Shown here: positions 36,753-47,600 of the stretch, piece after piece
Layout: every line of letters begins with the position of its first letter
How positions within the stretch are numbered: the first letter of the stretch is position 1
DNA from: Clytia hemisphaerica
Lineage: Eukaryota; Cnidaria; Hydrozoa; Leptothecata; Clytiidae
Assembly (NCBI GenBank): GCA_902728285.1
Contig: CACVBU010000597.1
Location: forward strand, 1-64,000
Reading direction: 5' to 3'
DNA: 64,000 nt
The notes under the pieces: generated by a model
What the model saw: the letters and a program-made list of their open reading frames with translations, nothing else
Told to the model about the DNA's origin: nothing
Databases searched by the model: none
Translations under genes and position numbers: made by a program

Positions 36753-36960
36753 GTTTACACATGAGCTTGATTACTTAAGTTTACACATGAGCTGCATTTC
36801 GGTTTATTTATATCTATATCAGAACAGAAGTTATCATTTTCTAAAAATAAAGTTTTTTTGAAAACAAGAAACTAAAAATGAAAGTGATTTAAAAGGAGAA
36901 TTTTCACTCATAAAATTTTATGAAAACTTGAGCAAAGATATAAGATATGACAGAATGTTG

Positions 36961-37984
36961 AAAAAGATTTACAAAGAAAAATCACTACAAAATTTCTTTG
37001 GTTTGAAAATCTCTTGGCCACTAAAGCAAAGAAAATTTTCAAGAAAGTATGAATCAACCTCCTCGCTTCGACCGCCATCTTGTTTTGGTTTGAAAATTGT
37101 TTTGAAGGAGCGCGGAATCAGAAAATATATCTTTTATAGCCAGTATCCGACTTTAGCAAGCTTTTCCCTCTACAGACGGCACAATTAAAAAGTGTGTTAC
37201 TGGTTCTAAGCGCAGTTTCTGCCTAAAAGGACTTGCAAGTGAAAGGCCCTATCGCTAGCGCTGGGCCAATGATGTTTTTGTGGCATTTTTACAAATTTTT
37301 AATGAATTTATTATTTATTTTAATTACATGAATTATAAGCATCATGTACAATAGAATAGAATCTTTATGATAATTTATTGTACATAGTTAAAGGTTTTGT
37401 TTTTATTTAAATAAGAGTGATATCGTTTGCTTACTCGTCAATTTTAATTCGCAAGCTTTTTCACATTGGATTGACACGGATGTGGAGCAAGATTGGTCAG
37501 ACAGAGGTAAAGAAAAACACTGTTTTTGCTCATATCAGCATATAACAATAGATAGACACTGTCCTGATATGAAAATGTGCCTGATATGAAACGGGAACAC
37601 TTAAAACCTTTAAGCTTTTAAATTGTTTTTATTATTTACGTTTTTTGTCAAATTTCTAGCTTCCATTATAAAAAGGGTATCATCTTTTGTTGAGCTATAT
37701 ACTGATGAAGTCACGAAAATTTCTACATAAGCAGTCGCTTCATTTTTTTGTTTTGTAAATTTACTGCTTTTACATTTTACGTTTTCCATCATATACAAGC
37801 TGTGAGCGGATCTAGTTATTTGATTTTCATCGGGGAGAAATATTTGAGTATAATTTTCAACTGGGATGATATTTTGACCAGTGAAAGGGAGAGCCAACGG
37901 GCTTTGTGTCTTTAAAATCCAAAGTACTACCAATGTGACTCAGTTGTTATCCAGAGAATCATTTCAGACTTTTTATGATCGATA
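36961..37984. other. Intergenic, no gene accepted
   Basis: AT-rich spacer. A minus-strand open frame of 107 codons (37610-37933) has no ATG at its start, no similarity I recognise and no splice context, and is not annotated as a gene. Confidence 0.4.
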
Positions 37985-37992
37985 TTTCTTGT

Positions 37993-38261
37993 CAATGAAA
38001 TAAAAACCAGAAAGGTCTAGAAGTGAATCTTCTAGGTATAGGATTTGAAGCCATTAAATCCCACCTAAGCTGCGCGACTTCACACAAATGCTGGATGAAA
38101 TTAAAGTTTACCGCCAGATTTTCAAAAATGTACAACTCGAAAACAAAGAAATCGCTAGATTCCGTCATCAAAAATACGGCGCACATTTAAAAGGCTTCGC
38201 TTTTTCTTGCCTGAGAAAGGTTAAAGATTCGCTTCTAGCCCTTTGGGATTCTATTTCATTG
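37993..38261. mobile_element. 269-bp MITE with 8-bp target duplication TTTCTTGT, upstream of gene 2
   Basis: CAATGAAATA starts the element and its inverse ends it; the arms continue into AAAGG.CTAGAAG.GAATCTT. TTTCTTGT is duplicated at 37985-37992 and 38262-38269. Same family as 36467-36752. It ends 412 bases before the start codon of gene 2, so it may contribute to that promoter region. Confidence 0.9.
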
Positions 38262-38673
38262 TTTCTTGTTGCTTTAGTTTAGCCTGAATTTGTGTAATCT
38301 ATCGGGTCGTGTGAGTTTTTAGTCATTCTGAGCCTCATGTTTCTTAAAAGTGTGTTTCTTAAAAAAAAAAAGACGTGTATTTGTCTTTCAGAAAAGAAAA
38401 GAGTAGTTTGCGGTAAATTAAGTCCAGGTTTTTGTAATTAACTCTGTTTCCGCCGCTATCAAATAAAGTCCTTCATTTTGTAAAGAGTTTTCCGCTTAAA
38501 GTGATTGGAATGTTTTTTTGAACTGAGCTTTTATTGTTTTTTCCTGACCGCCATTGGTTTTATGAAAAAGCTACTTTGATTGAAGTCGGGTGCTGTTTTG
38601 TTTTAGTCAGGCAAAGGTTTCATGACAGAAAGACGGGCAGAAAGAGTTATTTTGTCATCAACAACTCAAAAAC

Positions 38674-41600
38674 ATGGAAGAACGAACCCCTCTAGTGATA
38701 GTAAGTAACTTTTCAAAATCCTTCTCTGATTTTCCCCAATTTAACACACATTCAAAAAAAAATTAAATTCGACGCGCAAGATTGGAGTTAAAATTCTTTA
38801 TTTAATCAGGCTTGTACAGTATGTATCGTATATTTATAAATAGACCTTTTCATAAATTACGTCACGGACATCGCACTTGCCACGTTTGAAATTTTTGCCA
38901 TGGTGATTAACTCCCAGCGGATTTTATCAAAACTACTTTCTATTCATAAAAATTTATTGCTTTGATTTGATTAGTTTTTTTTTTAATCCTGATATTTTCA
39001 ATAGCGCACCGCGCTGAATCTAAAAATAGATTTTATTTTTGACATAATCATTGCTCTCGATGTGTTTGTACGAATTCCAATCCCATCAACCTTTGCGTTA
39101 ATCTCTTTTGCACGTTAATTTGCATCGTTTGACAAAAGATATGTAACAGCTTGCACGTATCTTTAATTGAGCCGCGTTGAATTGTGGGATTGCAACTCGT
39201 ACAAATGTCAAAAAAAGTGAAAAGTAATAATTATGACGTATGTGTTGCGGAGCGCTATTGAAAATCCGCAAGTAAATGCCTCCGCCATTTTGGTGAGTAA
39301 TAATTGACAACAAACAAACAAAAAACAGACACAAAAAATATGATTATTTGCCAGTATACTTGAAGCTGTGTAAGCCACCAGGGCCGCCAGGACTAAGGCA
39401 CGCGTGCACACGTTGTTCGAAAATGAGATTTTGAAACTGTGGGCCCCCTCTTTTATTTAGGGGGGAGGGGTGGGGAGGACTGTCCTAACGCACTTTGTAA
39501 TAGACGCATTTTGTAATACCTGACGCACTTTGTAAAAAATGACACACTTGATTAACTTGATGATACTTCGAGAAGAAGCCGACGATCAATTTACATTTAT
39601 AATAATCGACGGAGCTTTATGGCGCGCCAAAAAAAGGTTTTTAATACCAACCTTTTTTTTTTATTCCAATTTTTTTTTTCGACACCAACTTTTTTTTTTT
39701 CAATACCAACTTTTTTTTAATACCCTAAACGATTCCTCCAAATATACGGTACTGGCCTCTTTAAGTCGCAGAATCGTTTATTGCGAAGCGAATTTATGAG
39801 CGAAGCAGTTTTGCTATATTGTGTGCACGTACCTTTAACTTCTATCCCAATTGAAAATTTGCTATGAAATTTGCTATATAAATCACATCTCCAAACCGAT
39901 GATTTTATCAAAATGACCTTGAATGGTTTGGCTTGAAGCCACAGAAACTTTCTCGGTTTGGTAGCTAGGACTGCGAAAAATGCCGTTTTAAAATGGTGTA
40001 CCCTAACAGTGAACAGCAACAAAATTAGCGGAAGCCGAAACACGGACTTAGAATCTGAAGTTGATCAAATTGCCGCGCGGGCGGCACGCATCTAAGCAAT
40101 CTAAGCAGTGGTTCTTCGGTTTTAAATGTTTATTTTGCTGTTATATGAAAAAAATTAGTTTCAACGTTGACAGAAAGGATCTTCATCATCCCTTGACTTT
40201 TAACAGCAAGTATCAAGTATCAAATAAGGTCAATCAATGAGAGGTTTTTGCAAGTCGCGCGGGCGGGGGCGGGCGGGAGGAGTGCTCTTTTAATGAACGA
40301 AACTTACCTTGCAAAACCAAGCGGATATTCTATGATAAAGAAGTACGGAGGTAATCAAATTTGTCGAATTTGTCAAGAAATAAATCAAAACTGCCCAAGA
40401 ACCAACAAGCCATCATTGTACATTTTTGTTTTTGTTTTATTTTTATGTTTTGATGATTATGACAGACGATTCTTGATTCGAATAAAAATGTTCGATCGTT
40501 CGACAAATATCGTTCGATTTTAATAAGGCACCATTTACACTAGAATAACTAGAAGGAAAAAAAGAGTGATGCGCGGGCGGCGGCGGGTGTTGTGCCGCCG
40601 TGGGTTATGTGGTGTGTTTGGGGCATTAAGGCTCTTTTACGACCCTGTCTCTATATCTATAGCGGCTTTATTAGAGGGATTTTTCGAGTGTCTCTTATTT
40701 TGCTAGCAACTTGCGGATTGAGGTGGAGTCTGGGTCGCTTCGCAACCCTTATACAAAACGGCTAGTTTTGCTAGCAACTTGCGAATTGAGGTTGAGTCTG
40801 GATCGCTTCGCAACCCTTATACAATACGGCTAGTCGGCCCTGGCTCGCGAGGGTGTGAAGACCTGGCCGCCCGCCGCCGCAAACAAACGCCCTCCGACTG
40901 TCGCCCAAAATGGAAATTCAAAATGGTAGTCGAAAACGTGGGCCGATAAAACAAATAGTCGGGTTCAACTAATAAATATAAGATTTCCATTGAATAATAC
41001 AGCATTTTGGTGTTCTTAAATACACCCCATGCTAATCTTGCAAAATTTAAGCATAATGCGTAAGGTATAGCTTCATTCAGCTGAACCCGATTGAACGTAT
41101 AAAGCCACTGGAAAAAAAGTTTAAAAAGTCGTGCAGTTCAGTGTTCAGAACTTTTGTGTTTTACACTAACAGGAATTTTTAGCTCCTTTTTGCAAATCAA
41201 ACTGTTTTCTTATAGTAGAAACAGAGTCAAGTTTATTTCATAGTTTTAGATATTTTTTCTTAGGGGTTTGATGATATGAAACCAAACAAAGAACTGCCAT
41301 AATTTGTTTTTTATTTTCAACACCATTAAATTACTTTTATCTTTCAATTTTTTTATTAGTTTTTTAGACATTTGAAAATGCGCGAAAATTCAAACGCGTT
41401 CGAGAAAACGCCCTTGATGCCGCCCTCTGCCTAAAAAAATGCTTTCCCCATTCGCGGACGTGTTTGGAACCATGTTTTTTACTCAAGGCGCACATTTTGT
41501 TAGCGAAGATGTTATTTTTGATTCACTTTGAGTGTTTTGGATAGCTTGGCACAGGAAAAGAAGAAAATAATGAGTTTTTAAGAAATAATGAACTTTTTTG

Positions 41601-44600
41601 AGCGGCAGTTCAAGAGCATACGGGCGGTCGACGGTAAACAGAACATCAAATTCCCATCGCCTTATTGCACATTTAATCTGCCAGAGAGTGATAACCAGAC
41701 GGTGTCAATCGAACGAATCGAACGTCGAATCAATCGGACGCAATTGAACGCAATCGAATAATTGCAATTCGATTGTCGAACGCAATCGAATATATTACCC
41801 AGGATTTACTGTTCGATTGCTTCGATTACGTTCGATTGTATTCGATTACGTTCGATTAATTTAATTGTATTAGATTTTATTCGCTTTTACCGTAAACGGC
41901 CATAACTTGCAACGAAAAACAGCGTTTTTTGACTAAACGATGCTGTATCTTTTAACCTAGAAAAGTTATAGCAATGAAACTTTCCCAAAATAAGCTTCTA
42001 CCTTATTCCTTTTTAGATTACCATACATCAGTGTAGCTGGAACCTCCAGGGCTGCAAATAAATATTTTTAGTCTCTCGGACATCATGTCCGACTGAAACA
42101 CAATCCAGTCAGGCAAACTCAAAATTCAGTCGGTCATTCTGTATATACTTTTTTTCGTGGATATTTAACATAATAGAAAAACGAGACTTTACTATCACTT
42201 ATTACATTTTTGAGCATATTTGCCAAAATAGAGACGGTAATTAGTATTTAGAATTAAATGAGACAGGGTGTTTAGAGATAGCAAAAAGTGATTCCGTTCG
42301 ATAAGACATGAAGCAATGAAAAATATTTCCTTTGAACGATCAAAAAAGAGCAGTTTGTGTAATTTACGATGTGCGATCCAACGATTCACGATGCACGAAT
42401 AAGTTTTCATAATGCTAGCTACAATTAAACATCATATAACAATAACAAAAAAAAATTAAAAATAGAAGAGGAAATAATTTATCATAATCAGAATGATTAA
42501 AATAACTTATATCTTCTGTGTAGAAAAACCAAAAATTGATAGCGAGAGAAAGAAAATGTTTGCCGCATGCCTCACTCGTTTTTAAAATGAAAGAAAAAGC
42601 CTTGACGTCATAGAAAAGTTTTGGCGCGAAAAATTTATTAAAACACAAACTCATTTTTGTACGTTTATTATTTTTTTAAGAACAGTGAATCAGGTAAATA
42701 AGGAATCATTGGCTACATTACTTTTGGCATGTTCTTATAAAAGCCTTTCACAAACTGAATTGCAACTGGTGCTTTTATTTATTTGATCTTTTTCTTTGTT
42801 TGATGATCAAGTCAATTCATTTGATCTTTCTCAAAAAAGGTGAGTTTATACACGCGCTCTTCATTAAAAAACGTCTTCCCTACTTTACCACAACATTGTA
42901 AATTTTTGTTTATAACCCTGTCTCAATCCAATGCATTCGGTTGGTTTGATCGGAGAAACGTTTTCAATGGGTAATTGAATTGGAACAACTATTTTAGAAT
43001 CAAAAGGTAATGTGATCCTTTTATCTCTTTTTGCTCCTTTATAAGGTTTGATAATTTGTTTTTTTTCATTCGGACATCGTGACCGACACAAAAGATTTTC
43101 AGTCGGTCAAATGGCTTTTCCAGTCGGACATTGACCGATGACCGACGCTTATTTGCAGCCCTGAACCTCGATATTCCAAGATTAGAAAAAGCTATACCTG
43201 TTATCTTTTTTCTTTAAAGAATCAACAAGCCATCAACATCAATAAATTCCACACATTTCCTCAGAAACTTTTAAAATCATCTGCCATTATGACTTTCTTG
43301 AAGCCGTTCGCGCAAGAATGCAAGCTAATCATTTTTTTCTCCCGCGCTCGAGGGGAAAAGGAAAGTGATCAATATTCTTTGAAGGAAAAACGTCAGAAAC
43401 AAACCCAAAGACCAAAAGATGTATTTTGTTGTTGAGAATCGATCCTGTGAAGATGAAAAGATTTTTGCTTTGCGTTTTTTTCGGAACGCTGAAAAACTCT
43501 AATTTCGATTTTCCTTTAAGGTAAAGAGGTTGCGAGATTTGGGTTAGCGAGGCAAAAATTGCTAAAAAGCTGGTAAAATCGTAATCCTCAAAAATCGAAG
43601 TTCCAGCCTCACTGTACATTGATCCAAACAGAAACTTTAATCGAAAACGTCGTTAATCCAAAGATGACCAAAAAATTTTCTTCAAAGTCCACAACTTGCA
43701 ACGGTGCTAATTTCATAACATCAACATACTGAACACGCGCCAACTCTATCACATGAGAAAAATTTGATTTCAACAAATTTTAATAGCATAATTAAAAAAT
43801 GGCACAACGATGGAGTGCGTTGTTGTAGACAAAAGACGGATCAATTTGTGAATTACGATTACTTCTCACACATGCAAATTCATAATTGGTTTGGCTTTTT
43901 TATGACGATAAGGGAACATTTGCAAAAACATCGATAGAAAGACGGGGGGCATTACCAAGCGGAGAAGCTCAGTGTAACAAAGATCTGTTATTTCGTACCT
44001 TCGACGAGTTGAATGATTCTTCTACACCCCGATCTCAACTAAAGCAAAATAAAGTCTACTTTAATTGGATTAATTTTCGCGAATTTATATTTTCGCTTTT
44101 TTGGAAATGTTTGCCTTTCATTCACGAAAATAAAATCTTGCTAAATTGCGAGAGAAAACTGAGTTGGGAAATTCAATACTCGCAAAACTTTTGTTTTGCA
44201 ATCGCCGATTAGTGAATATAAATTAAAAAAAACGAACCTTTTGCCTCGCAAAATTACAGCTTACAAAAATCAATCCAATTAAATGCTGAGATGAAAACGA
44301 AATAAAATATTGAATTAAAAGTTGGGATTACGACGGCAGGTTACGGTAACAAATCAAGGACCATCATCCGTACCTTATTGTGATTTACCATCTTATGGGA
44401 CTCAAAATTTGGAAATAGCGTATAGATGGATTTCCATGAAAATTTTTGAGTGAAAAATGTTGCCGAATTCGCCAAATTTGTAAGGCAAGAAGTCTTTCCT
44501 TAACAAAATGGAAAGTTTTATCGAAATATAGTACTAGATGTTTTTGACAGGTGAGATTCAATCAAATATGATATATACTTTCATAGGGATAGAACACTAA

Positions 44601-47600
44601 AAATGTAAAATTTTTCTCGGGAAAAATATTTAGCGAATATTATTGGGTATCACTATTTGCGTGTTTCCACAAAAAAACAACCACCTTGCTCTTTCAAATT
44701 TTAAGTTTGACACATTTTTTTGGTGGTGATAAAACACAAAATGAAGACATTCGAGGAAGATTATAGGCTCGGGAAAGCTTATACGTTTAAATAACGGTTT
44801 AATATATTATTTGTTTTAAGTCTTTCGTCTTCTACCGTTGGAATCCCCAATCCTCGTCATAGTATGCCAAATTCATTCATCGTTTTGCTATTGAACTTTA
44901 CTTCCGGGGTGAGAGAGGAGAGAGAGTGTTTTCGATCTTATGTATTATATAATTACAGAATCTAATTTTTGCATTGAATCGTTGAATAGATACAAAAAAG
45001 TTCGTCCCTGTTGATTTCATCCCCATTCGAAATCCATCCAATGTAAAAAATTGCACTCCAAAACCATCTTCATTGTGTATTTTAAAACTTGGAACAATAG
45101 AATTCCTATCCCCATAGAGATTTTGATAGAAATTATTGGCCCCGTTGTGGGAAAAAATTCCACCGGGGCTTTGAGACAGGTGTTTCGGCATGACATGATT
45201 TACCGTATTTATATATAGGAGATTTGTAAAAATTCGAAAAGAAAACGGATATTTACTTTTTACCATGTATCCCGTCACTGTCTGCCCGGAGTTCTGCATT
45301 TGCAAAGAGTGACACCTCTTAGACTGAGAAATGATTGTCTAATACGCTACTCCTTCTCTGGTTCCCATTGACGAGATACCGGAATATTCATCAGAATACT
45401 CATCTCATCTTCATCAGAATACTCATAACGCTCATTTGACGTTGACTTTGCACACACCCCTGTCTCACAATCTATATCGATCGCCGAAACGTCCATATAC
45501 AGTGTTACATATACTTTCTTTTACACCCCTGTATCTTAACTAAATTCGGAACAGGTTTGAAGGAAAAATAATCACTTTTGATTAAAAAAGTTCTTAAGAA
45601 AAATTCAAAATTAGCGTGTACAGGGTGTGTTTTTCTTTTCCGAAGCTCTTATCCTTCTTGCATTTCTTATACTCTTACAAAATTGGCTCTGATATTTACT
45701 CCTCATTCCTGAAGGGTTGCTTTTTTTATCCGTCCTGTCTTTTGGTCATTCTTTTTCCGTAAATCCAACGAATTGTAAAACTTATTTCAATTAAATTTTT
45801 CTTATAAAAGAAACGCACTTGAACAATCCTTGACCCCCTGATCGTAAAATTGATGATTACAGTTTAACGACGAATGATTTTATTGATTTCTTTTGAGGCA
45901 CTTTTATGACACCAGTCTTGTTATTAACATGATTAGTTTTCGTATGGGACATTAGGAAGCAGAACTTCAGCTGAGATCCTTCAGTTACAATGGTTGATTG
46001 ATTTAACATGTAAGCATTGGTAATTATCCAATTTATGCATCGAAACGTCTCTTCGTTGTGAAATGTAATCTAGCAACTTCAATCGAAGAATACGGAAGAA
46101 CGAAAAACTGTACGAGCTGCGGATTTCGATCCAGCAAGGCCTCGTCTTTCTTCTTTCGAGCTTTCTAGAAATTGCATCGTAAGAGAACGTCAATCGCCCA
46201 AGCGGTGGGGTTTATTGGAGTGACCTAATTATTTTCACTTTTTCATCTTCATCTTCGCAACAAATTATTCAATCGGGCTTGTTTTGCTTGATTAACGTGT
46301 AGTTTACCATTTCGAACATTCCCTGAAAAAATGAAAGAAAACAAAGCAATCAACGTGGAGAAAACGTAAATAAACAAAGCTTTTGCAAGTTAAGTCCGTG
46401 TTGCAAGTTATGGCCGTTTACGGTATGGTACTTAAGCGCTCGGCTGCCCACGCTAAAAAGCTCTAACAGAGTGATCCAATTTAATTTAATCGCAATCAAA
46501 CTCATTGAACATAATCGTAATCGAACGAAATCGAAGATTAATCCAATGTAATTAACAATCAATCGAACCAATCGAACATAGTCAACTATCAAATCGAACC
46601 AATCTAACCTTACTCAAGCTCAATCGAACACAATCGAATATTACCCAGGAATAGGCCGTTCGATTGGGATTCGATTACGTTCGACAATCGAATCGCAATT
46701 ATTCGATCGCGTTCGATTATGTTCGATTGGTTCGATTGCGATTTTTGTTCGAAGTTGTTCGATTGACACCGTCTGGTGATAAAAAAGGCTTGCAATTAGA
46801 AAGAAGTTCTGAGACTGGTAGACGGGGTCACTATACCTTAAACTTTCCCTTGACGCTTTCACTCGTAACTCTCTGTTTAGCTAGAGATTTTTTTCAGATT
46901 TGGAGAAAAAAAAACAATTACCGTGAGTGGTCCTAAATCCGATCCGACAGCCCTGCCTAATATTCCGACCCTCCAAATAACTGTTATGAAAAAAAATTCT
47001 ATGTTTACAAACATTCTCTCTCCAAGTTGAATGATAAACTATTTCAAAGAACTCTCGAAACAAAACATCCAACAAGATGGCTTTAAATTCAAGATGGCTT
47101 TAATGTCAAGATGTCAATTGTCATGATGTGATCAAAAAAGTGTGACTTGTAAAAATAATCATTAGTAATTAAATAATTACCTTTTATTCTGAATCCATTG
47201 TTTGTGTTTTAAAAATTGTTAACAAATGTTATTTGATTTAATGGGTTCAATGTATCAAATCTCTCAGTTTAGTTGACACTTTGGTATCTTTGTTACGTCA
47301 CAGCAAAAGGTTTGTTTTTATTTTAGTTAGCATCTTTGAAAGACCCCATCGGAATTAGGCAGGGCTGTCAGATTTAGGACCACTCACGGTAGGCGGCAAT
47401 CAAAAATATGTTCCATTCGGGTCCTAAAACATCTTCAAATCCAGTCGGTTGGTCGGTTGGTCGGTAGTAAATTTTGTCGGATTTTTAAGATCTAGTAAAT
47501 CCCGATGAATCAAGTCGGCAGTTTGCCAAACTAAACGCAGGCGCGCATGTGTTAACCTTAAAGTGGCCCTTATTTTCGGCCCCCAGGGTATTGGCCCTAC

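Larger units (their letters stand above)
41695..46776. mobile_element. 5.1-kb DNA transposon-like element, 6-bp target duplication TGATAA
   Basis: Termini CCAGACGGTGTCAATCGAAC and its exact inverse; TGATAA on both sides (41689-41694, 46777-46782). Subterminal arms are rich in AATCGAA words, and a perfect inverted 25-mer (starting ACCGTAAACGGCCATAACTT) lies at 41889-41913 and 46400-46424. The interior holds two nested elements (42047-43163, 44059-44284). Open frames inside (for example 44898-45305 minus) are short and unrecognised, so no transposase can be named. Deleted relative at 11730-12264. Intron 1 of gene 2. Confidence 0.85.

Noticed and set aside
37610-37933. 107-codon minus-strand open frame upstream of gene 2
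   Set aside because: No ATG at its start, no recognisable family, and no flanking exon context. Chance frames of this size are expected in AT-rich DNA of this length.
43886-44212. 108-codon plus-strand frame
   Set aside because: Its second half is the MITE at 44059-44284 and its first half has no support.
44898-45305. 135-codon minus-strand frame inside the 5.1-kb element, considered as a transposase exon
   Set aside because: No catalytic motif or known domain can be seen and neighbouring frames do not continue it. Left as unresolved interior of the element.
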